Positions 28,038 through 36,263 of a DNA stretch of 64,000 nt are shown one piece after another. Each line of letters starts with the position of its first letter. Positions within the stretch are counted from its first letter, which is position 1. A program made the translations under genes and the position numbers. The DNA is from Capnocytophaga sp. oral taxon 863 str. F0517 (GTDB taxonomy: Bacteria; Bacteroidota; Bacteroidia; Flavobacteriales; Flavobacteriaceae), in the NCBI RefSeq assembly GCF_000466425.1, contig NZ_KE992083.1, positions 1-64,000 on the forward strand, in the 5' to 3' direction. A model generated the notes under the pieces. That model made no database searches. It saw only the letters and a list, made by a program, of their open reading frames with translations, and was not told the DNA's origin.

Positions 28038-29720
28038 ATGACCGAACAAGAAATTATCCGCCGAGAGAAGCTCGCCAAACTTAGGGAATTAGGTATTAAT
28101 CCGTATCCTGCTGAGTTGTTCCCTGTGAACTTCCTCGCTAAAGACATAGAAACCCAATACGAAGAAGGTAAGGACGTAGTCGTAGCAGGCCGCCTGATGT
28201 CCTTCCGTATTCAGGGGAAAGCCTCTTTCGCTACCTTGCAGGACAGCTCAGGTCGCGTACAACTCTACTTTAAGCGCGATGACCTCTGCCCTGGGGAGGA
28301 CAAGACCCTCTATAATGAGGTATTCAAAAAACTCCTTGACTTAGGCGACTTTATCGGGGTGGAAGGTACCCTCTTCACGACTAATATGGGCGAAAAATCC
28401 ATTGAGGTAAAGCAGTTCAAAGTCTTGTGTAAGACCCTTCGTCCGCTCCCGCTCCCTAAGGTAGATGCCCAAGGAAAGGTACACGATGAGTTCAACGATG
28501 TAGAACAGCGTTATCGTATGCGCTATGTGGATTTGGTAGTGAATCCACAGGTGAAAGAAGTATTCCTAAAGCGTAACCGCTTATTCAATGCGATGCGCGA
28601 GTACTTCAACAATCATGGGTATATAGAAGTAGAAACCCCTATCCTTCAGGCGATCCCTGGCGGAGCTTCTGCACGTCCATTTATTACCCATCACAATGCT
28701 TTGGATATCCCGCTCTATATGCGTATTGCCAACGAACTCTACCTCAAGCGCCTTATTGTAGGGGGCTTTGATGGGGTATATGAGTTTGCCAAGAACTTCC
28801 GCAACGAGGGAATGGACAGAACCCACAATCCTGAATTTACAGGAATGGAAATATATGTGGCTTACAAGGACTACCACTGGATGATGGAATTCACCGAAAA
28901 CCTCTTGGAGTATTGTGCTAAGGCGGTGAATGGCACCACCAAAACAACCTTTGGCAAGCACGAAGTGGATTTCAAAGCCCCTTATCCGCGTGTGACCATG
29001 ACTGAAGCTATCAAACGCTTTACAGGCTTTGACATCACAGGAAAGAGCGAGGACGAACTCAGAGTTTTTGCCCAATCCATTGGCATAGAAGTAGATGATA
29101 CCATGGGCAAGGGCAAGCTCATTGATGAGATATTTGGAGAAAAATGCGAAGGTAACTTCATCCAACCTACCTTCATTACCGACTATCCTAAAGAGATGTC
29201 ACCCCTTACCAAGGAACACCGCAATGACAAGAATCTCACCGAGCGCTTTGAACTCATGGTATGTGGTAAGGAAATCGCCAATGCTTATTCCGAGCTAAAC
29301 GACCCTATCGATCAGCGCGAACGCTTTGAGGCACAAATGGCGCTCTCCGAACGTGGTGATGATGAGGCGATGTTCATAGACCAAGACTTCCTCCGCGCCT
29401 TAGAGTATGGTATGCCACCTACTTCTGGGCTGGGTATCGGTATGGATAGGCTTATTATGTTCCTAACCAATAATGAGACCATACAGGAAGTACTCTTCTT
29501 CCCACAGATGCGCCCTGAACGCAAGGAAGTAGAACTCTCCGATGACGAAAAACTAATCCTTGACCTCCTTAAAAAGGATAACAAGTTACCTTTGGAAGAC
29601 CTTAAGGCTAAGACCGAATTTTCCAATAAGAAATGGGACAAGGCTATCAAGGGACTTACCGCTAAGAAAGTAGCGGCTGTCAGCAAAGAGGGGGAAACAC
29701 TTTTTGTTGCTCTTCTTTAA
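28038..29720 (+). CDS. lysS: Lysine--tRNA ligase, class II
   Basis: A 560-residue enzyme. The N-terminal OB anticodon-binding domain (VVVAGRLMSFRIQGKASFATLQD) comes first. Class II motifs follow: motif 2 in FRNEGMDRTHNPEFTGME, motif 3 in GLGIGMDRLIMFLT, and the substrate loop IETPILQ-like EVETPILQAIPGGASARPF. A C-terminal extension of about 60 residues beyond motif 3 with a Lys-rich helical tail is typical of Bacteroidota LysRS and absent from the 505-residue E. coli enzyme. A hairpin follows the stop. Confidence 0.98.
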   Translation: MTEQEIIRREKLAKLRELGINPYPAELFPVNFLAKDIETQYEEGKDVVVAGRLMSFRIQGKASFATLQDSSGRVQLYFKRDDLCPGEDKTLYNEVFKKLLDLGDFIGVEGTLFTTNMGEKSIEVKQFKVLCKTLRPLPLPKVDAQGKVHDEFNDVEQRYRMRYVDLVVNPQVKEVFLKRNRLFNAMREYFNNHGYIEVETPILQAIPGGASARPFITHHNALDIPLYMRIANELYLKRLIVGGFDGVYEFAKNFRNEGMDRTHNPEFTGMEIYVAYKDYHWMMEFTENLLEYCAKAVNGTTKTTFGKHEVDFKAPYPRVTMTEAIKRFTGFDITGKSEDELRVFAQSIGIEVDDTMGKGKLIDEIFGEKCEGNFIQPTFITDYPKEMSPLTKEHRNDKNLTERFELMVCGKEIANAYSELNDPIDQRERFEAQMALSERGDDEAMFIDQDFLRALEYGMPPTSGLGIGMDRLIMFLTNNETIQEVLFFPQMRPERKEVELSDDEKLILDLLKKDNKLPLEDLKAKTEFSNKKWDKAIKGLTAKKVAAVSKEGETLFVALL

Positions 29721-29740
29721 GAAATAAAGGACTATAGAAT

Positions 29741-29780
29741 AAAGGGTTATAAGGTTTTAGCTGAAACTTTGTAACCCTTT
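29741..29780 (+). terminator. Possible lysS terminator
   Basis: AAAGGGTTA pairs with TAACCCTTT, and an inner AAGGTTT/AAACTTT extends the stem with one mismatch. It lies 20 bp after the lysS stop, and no long T run follows. Confidence 0.55.
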
Positions 29781-29897
29781 ATCCTTATCTTTAAAGTAGG
29801 TTCGATATAAACAAAAGTTCCCTCAGATCTTACAAATTTTCTATGTTTGTGTAATAGGGATATTGTTCTCTTATCAATACATTAGGCACATCGGGGC

Positions 29898-30452
29898 TTA
29901 ACGCCAAATGGAATAGCCCTCTTCCGTAAAATTAAAGCCTTTTAATTTTTCTCTTTCACAAATATTCTTGAACTCTTCAGATACTATTATGTAAGAGCTA
30001 TGTTCTTTCATCCGTACAATAGAATAGGATTCCATTTTTTGAGTCTCTATAAACCATTTCTTTATCGAATAATAGTTATCTTCGTCTATTTCAAAAATAG
30101 ATTTTTCTTTGTCCAAACAAGGAATTAACTGCAAAATATTCAACGCAAAAAAAGTATCATCATGGTTTCCCTTCTTATCTACTATATGAGCAGGGAAGAA
30201 TTCTATTTCCTCTTTATCAACTAAATGCAAAAATAAGTTCCTGAACCTACTACTTACCAAAGGCGCCCCAATGGTAGGTAATATATCATATGTGTGAAGG
30301 TAAGTATCCAATCTATCTACAATAAAAACTAAAGATGCTTCAATATTCAATTTCTCTCCAGAAAAGAAATCTAACCAACTTATAGGATTTTGCGCTTCAC
30401 TATAAGCAAAACTAACATCTCGTTTGTAAAATTGTGAAATTTTATAACACAT
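29898..30452 (-). CDS. Immunity-type protein, DUF1629/Imm11-like
   Basis: A 184-residue cytosolic protein. The order PLVSSRFRNLF, then EFFPAHIVDKKG, then FALNILQLIPCLDKEKS, then IIVSEEFKNICEREKLKGF matches the pattern I know for the DUF1629 (Imm11/Imm43-type) immunity fold. Such proteins are thought to bind and neutralise a partner toxin. It ends the operon running leftwards from 31392 and is AT-rich compared with lysS next door. No cognate toxin is visible. Confidence 0.65.
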   Translation of the reverse strand: MCYKISQFYKRDVSFAYSEAQNPISWLDFFSGEKLNIEASLVFIVDRLDTYLHTYDILPTIGAPLVSSRFRNLFLHLVDKEEIEFFPAHIVDKKGNHDDTFFALNILQLIPCLDKEKSIFEIDEDNYYSIKKWFIETQKMESYSIVRMKEHSSYIIVSEEFKNICEREKLKGFNFTEEGYSIWR

Positions 30453-30495
30453 GTTTTAATTTGTTTTACAGTATCTGTTTTCAAAGTAAAACTTT

Positions 30496-30774
30496 TTAAT
30501 ATTTATTCAATAGAACACTTAAATAAGCTACTGATGATTGTATATCCTCATCATCAATATCAGCTAATAAAGCTAACGTTTCCTTGTCTATCAATATCCT
30601 TTCTTCTATGAGATTTTCTAATAGAATATCTAAGGCTAATTTTTTCTCTCCAAAGGCGATAAGTTCTCTTGCATCCTTGATAATTGTTGTCACATAGGAA
30701 ATAAGCTCATCAGTAGGTAAGTTAGGCTTTACAACCTTTTCTAATCTATCTATAAAATTTTCTATTTGTCTCAT
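30496..30774 (-). CDS. MafI-like small immunity protein
   Basis: A 92-residue all-helical acidic protein. The central pattern ARELIAFGEKKLALDILLENL matches the MafI family, small immunity proteins first described beside Neisseria Maf toxins (recognised from memory). Its start lies 2 bp after the stop of the 45-residue frame upstream, so it is translated in the same operon as the SUKH protein. Confidence 0.65.
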   Translation of the reverse strand: MRQIENFIDRLEKVVKPNLPTDELISYVTTIIKDARELIAFGEKKLALDILLENLIEERILIDKETLALLADIDDEDIQSSVAYLSVLLNKY

Positions 30775-30776
30775 AA

Positions 30777-30914
30777 TCAGTATTGTAAAAGAACTGAGGC
30801 ACCCCTATTCTCCAGCGTGCTGTAGTCATAAACCATATAAACAATTCGTCTTTCATAGTTTGTTATAAATAAACGTTGACTTTCATTATTGTACAGTGCT
30901 ACATTATATAGCAT
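30777..30914 (-). pseudogene. 45-residue frame, probable 3' remnant of an immunity gene
   Basis: Starting at ATG 30914 it overlaps the SUKH stop by 11 bp and stops 2 bp before the MafI-like start. The product includes NNESQRLFITNYERRIVYMV and ENRGASVLLQY, which looks like the C-terminal half of a small folded domain. A longer reading to 31016 would run through the SUKH gene in another frame. It could be a real tiny gene or the tail of a disrupted one. Confidence 0.4.
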
Positions 30915-31392
30915 CATAAGCATCTCCGTATGAGATAAAATCTTCTTGTAGCCAGTACCATTGTTGTCCTTTGCAAGCATAGATTCGCTCCAATAATTCT
31001 GTAAAACTCTTAGCAATAATAGCCTGCTCGCCTACCACTCCATAGCGATCCCAAAAGCTATCGTAGCAATATCCCCATCTGTCTTTTGACAGATCAATGG
31101 TGATATATTGAGAGTTACTATCATCAGCTATAAGAAACCAATTATGGCTGATATCCTCCTTATTTTCTTCTCCTATAAGTACTTTATTGGCTCTTTCAAA
31201 TTCTGTTAGCCCCACTATTTTTATCGAATAGGGAGCCTCTGGAAAGAAAACAATAGAATGATAGTTCTCCAAATAGAATTCTAGATCATCAGGAAGTCCT
31301 AAAGGTACATTTTTATTGGGTATGGGTAATTTTTGAACCATACACTCTTTGTCTCTCTCTATTTCTACAATTATTTCATTGATTTTTTGCAT
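30904..31392 (-). CDS. SMI1/KNR4 (SUKH) family immunity protein
   Basis: A 162-residue cytosolic protein with the SUKH pattern: LPDDLEFYLENYHSIVFF near the start, then NWFLIADDSNSQYITIDL (the conserved core strand with Asp), then SFTELLERI at the end. SUKH proteins are the commonest immunity fold for polymorphic nuclease and deaminase toxins. First gene of a four-frame operon with very short gaps. No toxin is adjacent. Confidence 0.8.
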   Translation of the reverse strand: MQKINEIIVEIERDKECMVQKLPIPNKNVPLGLPDDLEFYLENYHSIVFFPEAPYSIKIVGLTEFERANKVLIGEENKEDISHNWFLIADDSNSQYITIDLSKDRWGYCYDSFWDRYGVVGEQAIIAKSFTELLERIYACKGQQWYWLQEDFISYGDAYDAI

Positions 31393-31458
31393 AAGATGAA
31401 CTGAACACCAGCTACTTTCCTAATTTTATTTTCTTCCCTTTAAGGGTATAAGTTCTTT

Positions 31459-31548
31459 CTAAAGATATATCAATCGTTTTGAACTATCAACTATGTATTG
31501 AGATAAATCATTGTAATCATTAAAATCAGAAGGAACTACGAAAGAATA
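31459..31548 (-). pseudogene. Headless C-terminal gene fragment
   Basis: Between two stops the minus strand reads YSFVVPSDFNDYNDLSQYIV and then DSSKRLIYL, with no start codon. The composition resembles folded protein rather than noise, so it may be the tail of a lost gene. Weak evidence. Confidence 0.3.
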
Positions 31549-31562
31549 TTAAAAGACAAATC

Positions 31563-31724
31563 TCATTCTACAAGCACCTCTGTATTAATCTGATTTCTAA
31601 CAGTTTCAATATATTCATATAGCTTCGCATATACAGATTGAGCACTAATAATTTCATACAACTGAGGAATTTCAACAGTTATATGAATTTTAATATTTTT
31701 AGTCTCAGCTAATTCTTTATTCAT
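31563..31724 (-). CDS. Tiny unknown protein of 53 residues
   Basis: ATG at 31724 to TGA at 31563. The product starts MNKELAETKNIKIHITVEIP, then predicts one helix (QLYEIISAQSVYAKLYEYI) and ends TEVLVE. The even mix of charged and hydrophobic residues and the absence of rare residues suggest real coding. It could be a stand-alone small gene or the start of a truncated one. No family is recognised. Confidence 0.4.
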   Translation of the reverse strand: MNKELAETKNIKIHITVEIPQLYEIISAQSVYAKLYEYIETVRNQINTEVLVE

Positions 31725-31769
31725 TAGTAAGTGATTGATTTTTATATCATTATACGAACTTACTTTATC

Positions 31770-31890
31770 TTATCTCTTTTCTACATAGAAGGACAATACA
31801 TCACCATAGTTATAGGATAGCCGAACAAAGTTCCTCATTATGTAGCATGTGTCTAAACGAGTAGGGTTTGTAACGCTATAATATCCCCTC
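31770..31890 (-). pseudogene. Headless C-terminal gene fragment next to the SUKH-4-like gene
   Basis: Minus strand reads GYYSVTNPTRLDTCYIMRNF and then VRLSYNYGDVLSFYVEKR before a TAA at 31770. The opening part overlaps the end of the gene at 31876 in another frame and has no start. It looks like a real protein tail, so a gene remnant is likely. Confidence 0.4.
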
Positions 31891-32265
31891 CTCTACTTGT
31901 TCTAAGATATAACTCCACCAAGTATTTGAATCCAAACAAGGAGTGTCTATTTTTAAAAAATGGCTTTTTATAGTTTTTAGCTTTTCCGAGCGTAATGTAT
32001 CGCTATATTCTTCCTGAAAATCAAAGTTTTTAGTAAAAAACAGCAAGCAATCTAAGAGTTGGTTCAAAGACGAATTTATAAAAAGAATACTCTCTGAAAG
32101 GGAATAAACAGAGTGATTGCTATGGTTAACCCCTATTTTATCCTCGTAATCAACTCCTATAATATAAAAATCACCTTCTGTATAAACAGGAAGTTTAAAA
32201 GAAAGCCCTATAAAGCTAAGGTCTGAAAAGTTTTTTATTATTTTCTCTATTTCTAATATATCCAT
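31876..32265 (-). CDS. SUKH-4-like immunity protein
   Basis: A 129-residue cytosolic protein. The run FYIIGVDYEDKIGVNHSN followed by VYSLSE and FINSSLNQLLDCLLFF fits the SUKH-4 pattern (IG-D core, then F-I-N-S-S before a helix), and the tail TWWSYILEQVEEG is typical. At 129 residues it is shorter than many SUKH-4 members (about 160-180), so the N-terminal part may be trimmed. It lies 32 bp after the stop of the 196-residue gene. Confidence 0.6.
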   Translation of the reverse strand: MDILEIEKIIKNFSDLSFIGLSFKLPVYTEGDFYIIGVDYEDKIGVNHSNHSVYSLSESILFINSSLNQLLDCLLFFTKNFDFQEEYSDTLRSEKLKTIKSHFLKIDTPCLDSNTWWSYILEQVEEGIL

Positions 32266-32297
32266 TTCTATTTAGATAAATTGGTGTTCGTTGATTG

Positions 32298-32888
32298 TTA
32301 CTTATTTCTAAAAATATTCCTATCTTCTAAAGAAAAAAGACGGGATGTTTGTAGTGTTTTTACTAATTTCATTTGTGCATTAACTTCATCTCTGACAATA
32401 CTCTTATCCATATTATGAAAAAGATATCCCCATTTGTACGAAGCGATAATATACGAAATAACTTCCATACGCGCATTGATAGCACGCTCTCCATACCTTT
32501 CTGCCTTTTGTTTTATCCCTTTGTAAATCTCATCAAAGCGACCTATTAAGAGAAGGATACACAGTTCAGGCAATATTTCATCATCATAACTTTCATATTT
32601 TTGCTGTAGAATATTCTTAGGATTTATAATTTCTCCTTGCTCATCTATTACAAAAGGATAGGTTTGTTCAAAAATAGACACTAACACTTCTCTTTTTTCA
32701 TCTACTTGATATAACATTTCCAAACAAGAAAAATACATTTCACTAAATAGGGTGTATTCCTCTGGATACGCCTCTTTATAAGTGGCTAACACATCAAAAG
32801 GATAGGATATATTCCACAAATTCCAAAACAATATATTATCCTTAGTAATATACTGAAATTCACGTTGTATATATTCTTTATATTCCAT
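32298..32888 (-). CDS. Unknown helical protein in the immunity array
   Basis: A 196-residue cytosolic protein, almost entirely helical and rich in Tyr, Glu and Ile (for example YKEAYPEEYTLFSEMYFSCL). No signal, membrane helix or recognised motif. Its position between immunity-type genes, its AT-rich composition and its size suggest an immunity role by context only. Confidence 0.65.
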   Translation of the reverse strand: MEYKEYIQREFQYITKDNILFWNLWNISYPFDVLATYKEAYPEEYTLFSEMYFSCLEMLYQVDEKREVLVSIFEQTYPFVIDEQGEIINPKNILQQKYESYDDEILPELCILLLIGRFDEIYKGIKQKAERYGERAINARMEVISYIIASYKWGYLFHNMDKSIVRDEVNAQMKLVKTLQTSRLFSLEDRNIFRNK

Positions 32889-32916
32889 AAATTAACTACC
32901 TCTCTACTTTGGGATT

Positions 32917-33342
32917 TTAACGAGTAAAAGGATTTTTACCACTGATAATCACATTATCTTCACTTGTTAAACAAATCATAGCAGCTAAATTTACATCTGT
33001 TATATAAACATCTAAACTACTGGGTAATTGAGGGATAATTAACTTTATATTATTCCACCCAGATATTTTGTATATATCATCTCCTTTTTCTGTAAAGATA
33101 AAAAAATCACCTTCTAATGGCAACTCTAAAATAGCCCTTATAGCTTCTACACCATAATATACCTTTCCTAAATCTTTAAGACATTCAAAATATCGTAAAA
33201 ATCGTCCGCTATTCAATTTGGTATTATCTACATATTTGCTCAGTATTTTAGTTTTGTTCTCTTTACTTATTAGGGCAAAGTCATTAGCTGGTATTTTAGA
33301 CTCAATTAGAGTGTCTTTTAGTAGTTTATCATCTATTTTCAT
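32917..33342 (-). CDS. Unknown small protein in the immunity array
   Basis: A 141-residue cytosolic protein. The first 60 residues are helical and Lys-rich (KLLKDTLIESKIPANDFALI); the rest alternates strands (GDFFIFTEKGDDIYKISGW). No family is recognised. Gaps of 28 and 21 bp to its neighbours suggest one operon with the genes from 33678 to 31876. Confidence 0.6.
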   Translation of the reverse strand: MKIDDKLLKDTLIESKIPANDFALISKENKTKILSKYVDNTKLNSGRFLRYFECLKDLGKVYYGVEAIRAILELPLEGDFFIFTEKGDDIYKISGWNNIKLIIPQLPSSLDVYITDVNLAAMICLTSEDNVIISGKNPFTR

Positions 33343-33363
33343 AATGAATAATCAGAGTATTCT

Positions 33364-33678
33364 TTAGATTTTGTTGTTTTCTTTCCAAAATTCCACTAAT
33401 TTCTCATACAAACAATGGATTAAAAGCATTTCATCTTCTTTAGTTAAAGTCTTTGTGAAATCTTTTTTAAAAAGGTAATATTTAATTTGTTGAGAAAAGG
33501 CAAAGTTAGTCGGTAATTTGTATTTAGAAGCTAACCACTCGCTAAACCCCTCTAACAATATATTATCTTTAGCTAAATCATAGCCAATAATAAGAGATAC
33601 GTAGTTACTATAAGTACTATCGGGTACAAACATACCGATGCAGTCCTTTATATGTCTAAACAATTCTATTTCTTTCAT
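33364..33678 (-). CDS. Unknown small helical protein in the immunity array
   Basis: A 104-residue cytosolic protein. The pattern SLIIGYDLAKDN...LLEGFSEWLASKY resembles small Bacteroidota immunity-type proteins with a G-F-x-x-W-L core, but I cannot name the family. It is the first gene of the run that continues to 31876. Confidence 0.6.
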   Translation of the reverse strand: MKEIELFRHIKDCIGMFVPDSTYSNYVSLIIGYDLAKDNILLEGFSEWLASKYKLPTNFAFSQQIKYYLFKKDFTKTLTKEDEMLLIHCLYEKLVEFWKENNKI

Positions 33679-33755
33679 TATAACACACCATCTACAATTC
33701 CTTTTTTCTTCAAACTAATCTACTATATTATCCATAAATAGTTTTACTTTTAATT

Positions 33756-34388
33756 TTATAAAGAAGAATGCATTTCTTCAATATCGGCTATAAAACCTTC
33801 AAAAATTTCATCATATATGCTATTCTTTTCATTATTTTTTGCTGAATAAAAGCATTCTTTGATAAAAGGATCTCTTTTAAAACATAAAATAATATACAAT
33901 AGCGTTTCAAGTTCTTCTACAGAAGATATATCATTCAGCAATTTTAGATAAACACTTTTGTTAGCTTCCATATAGCTTATAATAGAGGGTAAAAGAGGGG
34001 CTTCCTTCCCTACTGAAGTAGGTACAAAGTACTCAAAAGGCTCTATTTCTGTATTATATTTAATTATTATATGCTCGCCTTGGGCATTTCTGTCGTTACC
34101 ATTGAATATTTCAAAAATGATATTTAGAAGTTCGAGCCTGTTGTTTGTAATAGCTACCAATTCATTAAGAAATGGTAGTATATAAAAACAGCTTTCGGAT
34201 AGACCTCCTTGTATAACAATTTGATTGTCTAATTGCCAATAAGCGATATTTCTTTTGTGTGGATTATCATCAATAAGGTTGTTCAATATATCAGCTATAT
34301 TGTAATCTATAAAGCCTAAACGATCTTTTAGCGCTCTCCACTCTACTTTTCTGACGGAATTTAATATAATATCTAATGGTTTATTCAT
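33756..34388 (-). CDS. Unknown HEAT-like protein in the immunity array
   Basis: A 210-residue cytosolic protein of repeated helices (NIADILNNLIDDNPHKRNIA, then FYILPFLNELVAITNNRLEL). The layout is like alpha-solenoid immunity proteins with two or three HEAT-type hairpins. The C-terminal motif LLYIILCFKRDPFIKECFY is also helical. No family is certain. Preceded by a 408-bp repeat-containing gap, so it probably has its own promoter. Confidence 0.6.
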   Translation of the reverse strand: MNKPLDIILNSVRKVEWRALKDRLGFIDYNIADILNNLIDDNPHKRNIAYWQLDNQIVIQGGLSESCFYILPFLNELVAITNNRLELLNIIFEIFNGNDRNAQGEHIIIKYNTEIEPFEYFVPTSVGKEAPLLPSIISYMEANKSVYLKLLNDISSVEELETLLYIILCFKRDPFIKECFYSAKNNEKNSIYDEIFEGFIADIEEMHSSL

Positions 34389-34796
34389 ATCAATTGTGTT
34401 TTAATAATGTAGAAAAACGGCTACAAAATCAGTGAGTTGGCGCAGTATAGAGAAAAGCCCACGAATTTTACGAAATTTCACGAATTTGGGATTGTATAAA
34501 AGTCTCTGTTTTGTATTATCTCACGAATTTTTCACCTGACAGTGAATTAAAAGCCTCACACTGATTACACAGATTTTAACACGGATAAATCTCTTTTATT
34601 GCACAGATTGGCAGCTGGCACTGCTGGATTTTACGGATTTTATAACACTAAATGTGGTTGTAAATCAATGTTTTGTTATATAGAACTGATGTTAAAATAT
34701 TACTTACAGCAAAATTAGACGTATATTTAACTATTAAAATCCTCTTTGGGAGGAGCTATAATTTATTCTAATCTTTGTGTTTTATAATAAATAGTA
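34389..34796. repeat. Intergenic region with CACGAATTT and CACAGATT repeats
   Basis: No gene is seen in these 408 bp. Three copies of a CACGAATTT/ACGAATTT word occur at about 34445-34530, followed by ACACAGATTTTAACACGGATA, GCACAGATTG and TTACGGATTTT. Similar CACAGATT/CACGGATT blocks are scattered in many Bacteroidota and may mark old element ends; no transposase is present. Confidence 0.55.
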
Positions 34797-35342
34797 TTAT
34801 TCCTCTACTTTGGGATTATCTTTTAACCATTCTTGGATATTCTTTGCTTCATTGAGTAAAAGGGCTCTATCTACATCGGAATTGTCGTTAGGAATACACT
34901 CAACATTGATATAGACTTGCTCTCTCGGCTGATTGATTGAGAAAATGCCCTCTTGATCCAATTTTTGCATCGCTTGTACCATTGCCGAGACTCTTAGTTC
35001 GAACTCTCGCTCTATTTCATCTTCGTCTTCCATATTAAGAATACTAGGATAAGTATCTAACAAACTTTGAACAGGTTTGAAATATTCCTCACCAAAAGCG
35101 TAATAAGGCGAATCAGCAAAGTTCCATTTGTATAACCAAATTTCTTCTTTGGGATGTTTAGGTATCTCTCTGTCCAAGGCTTCATAAGACCAAGCCGATA
35201 GAATAGGTGCATAGCCCTCGGCAGGAGCAAGTAATACACAATTGTAATAATGTTCCTTGTTCTTAAACAATTCCAAGAATGCTTCTTTAGCACACTTATA
35301 GATAAGCTGACTTAATGCTTCTGTTCGCGCTTCTTCTGTCAT
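34797..35342 (-). CDS. DUF4303-like immunity-context protein
   Basis: A 181-residue cytosolic protein. The layout of an N-terminal helix (IYKCAKEAFLELF), a strand with VLLAPAEGYAPILSAWS, and then WLYKWNFADSPYYAFGEEYF fits DUF4303, whose members carry a W-x-x-x-D-x-x-Y core and occur in toxin-immunity loci. It is highly acidic (DEDEIEREFE). Assigned from memory. It lies 50 bp after the SUKH gene. Confidence 0.6.
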   Translation of the reverse strand: MTEEARTEALSQLIYKCAKEAFLELFKNKEHYYNCVLLAPAEGYAPILSAWSYEALDREIPKHPKEEIWLYKWNFADSPYYAFGEEYFKPVQSLLDTYPSILNMEDEDEIEREFELRVSAMVQAMQKLDQEGIFSINQPREQVYINVECIPNDNSDVDRALLLNEAKNIQEWLKDNPKVEE

Positions 35343-35392
35343 TTTGATTTGATGCTACTTGTTGAAAATATTTCTGAGGGTTTACTACCTAA

Positions 35393-35830
35393 TTATGGCA
35401 AAGTGGTATGCTCTAAAATGGTTATAAACTCACTGAATGTATCGCATACAAAGTAGGTATTGCAACCACTATTGGAAGCCTCAAAAAAGTGAGAATGGTC
35501 ATAGAAATGAATACCTTTGGAGAAATCACCCACATCTTCGGTTACTAAAAGGAGCATCCCTCCTCCTGGGTCTCTCCCGATGACAAGGCTTTTTCCGGGA
35601 AAATCGTCACTGAACTCTTCATAGGTTTCTATACATTCTTTTATATCATAGAAAAGTTCAAACATAATGTATTCGTCTATATCCTTTACATAGAAATAGG
35701 CTTCATCAATGGTAGCACCGTCATTTTGGGCTAAAAAATTAAAATAATCATCGGGCAAGGTAAAGCCTAAAAACTCCTGAAAAGCAAGGGCTTTTGCTTC
35801 ACTACCTTTATTTATTACTTCTATTTTCAT
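35393..35830 (-). CDS. SMI1/KNR4 (SUKH) family immunity protein
   Basis: A 145-residue cytosolic protein with the complete SUKH pattern: FQEFLGFTLPDDYFNFLAQN at the start, a G-A-x-I-D strand, SLVIGRDPGGGMLLLV in the core (the conserved I-G-x-D-x-G-G), GIHFYDHSHF, and a final SEFITILEH helix. It is one of the clearest SUKH members here. First gene of the array with a -7 box upstream at 35927-35934. Confidence 0.88.
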   Translation of the reverse strand: MKIEVINKGSEAKALAFQEFLGFTLPDDYFNFLAQNDGATIDEAYFYVKDIDEYIMFELFYDIKECIETYEEFSDDFPGKSLVIGRDPGGGMLLLVTEDVGDFSKGIHFYDHSHFFEASNSGCNTYFVCDTFSEFITILEHTTLP

Positions 35831-35926
35831 ACTAAAGCTGTTTAAACTTTTTAGAGGTGTAAAAGTTGCTCAAATTGATATTTTTATAATAAAAAGGGGG
35901 GAACGCTAAAACTCAGTAACTTTGGG

Positions 35927-35934
35927 CAAAGATA
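35927..35934 (-). promoter_or_regulatory. -7 box of the first immunity gene
   Basis: Minus-strand TATCTTTG, 97 bp before the SUKH start at 35830. No well-spaced TTG was found. Confidence 0.5.
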
Positions 35935-36211
35935 CAATAAATAAACGGATTATTCTTTTTTAAGTGTGGGAAAAAGAGAATTTAAGAGCAATAATTGTCC
36001 TATTACTACTTCTACAAATGGAGTAAAACGGTAGCTTTCAATGAATATAGTTGAATTTATTAAGGAAGAAGAAATTAGACTTAGCTTACGTTCAATTGGA
36101 TGGAAGTCCTAAAGCTGGAAATCACAAAAATTTATTAGTATTTATATTCAAGTTTCTCGAAAAGTTTATTTTTTTAACATTATACATACCACATAATATC
36201 TAATTTTGTTG

Positions 36212-36219
36212 TATCTTTG
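36212..36219 (+). promoter_or_regulatory. -7 box of the receptor gene
   Basis: TATCTTTG, 45 bp before the start codon at 36264. Confidence 0.55.
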
Positions 36220-36263
36220 TGATAAAGAATTAACAACCATCTTCATTAACCAAAAATATAAAA

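Larger units (their letters stand above)
31393..31875. other. Gene-poor gap with decayed coding fragments
   Basis: This 483-bp AT-rich stretch between two immunity genes holds no long frame. On the minus strand I see one 53-codon frame (31563-31724) and two headless C-terminal fragments (31459-31548 and 31770-31890), listed separately. It looks like a graveyard of former immunity genes. Confidence 0.6.
35831..36263. other. Promoter-bearing gap between the immunity array and the receptor gene
   Basis: These 433 bp hold the divergent promoters for the SUKH gene (35927-35934) and the receptor gene (36212-36219). A 23-codon plus-strand frame at about 36042 (MNIVEFIKEEEIRLSLRSIG) and the overlapping LDGSPKAGNHKNL in another frame hint at a small decayed gene. 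No RNA gene is seen. Confidence 0.45.

Noticed and set aside
28581-29165. A 194-codon antisense frame inside lysS
   Set aside because: It is a shadow of lysS, whose class II motifs are intact in the sense frame.
36042-36113. Possible small toxin or integrase start in MNIVEFIKEEEIRLSLRSIG
   Set aside because: Only 23 codons, no homology recognised, and a competing frame reads differently; kept as a comment in the gap entry.
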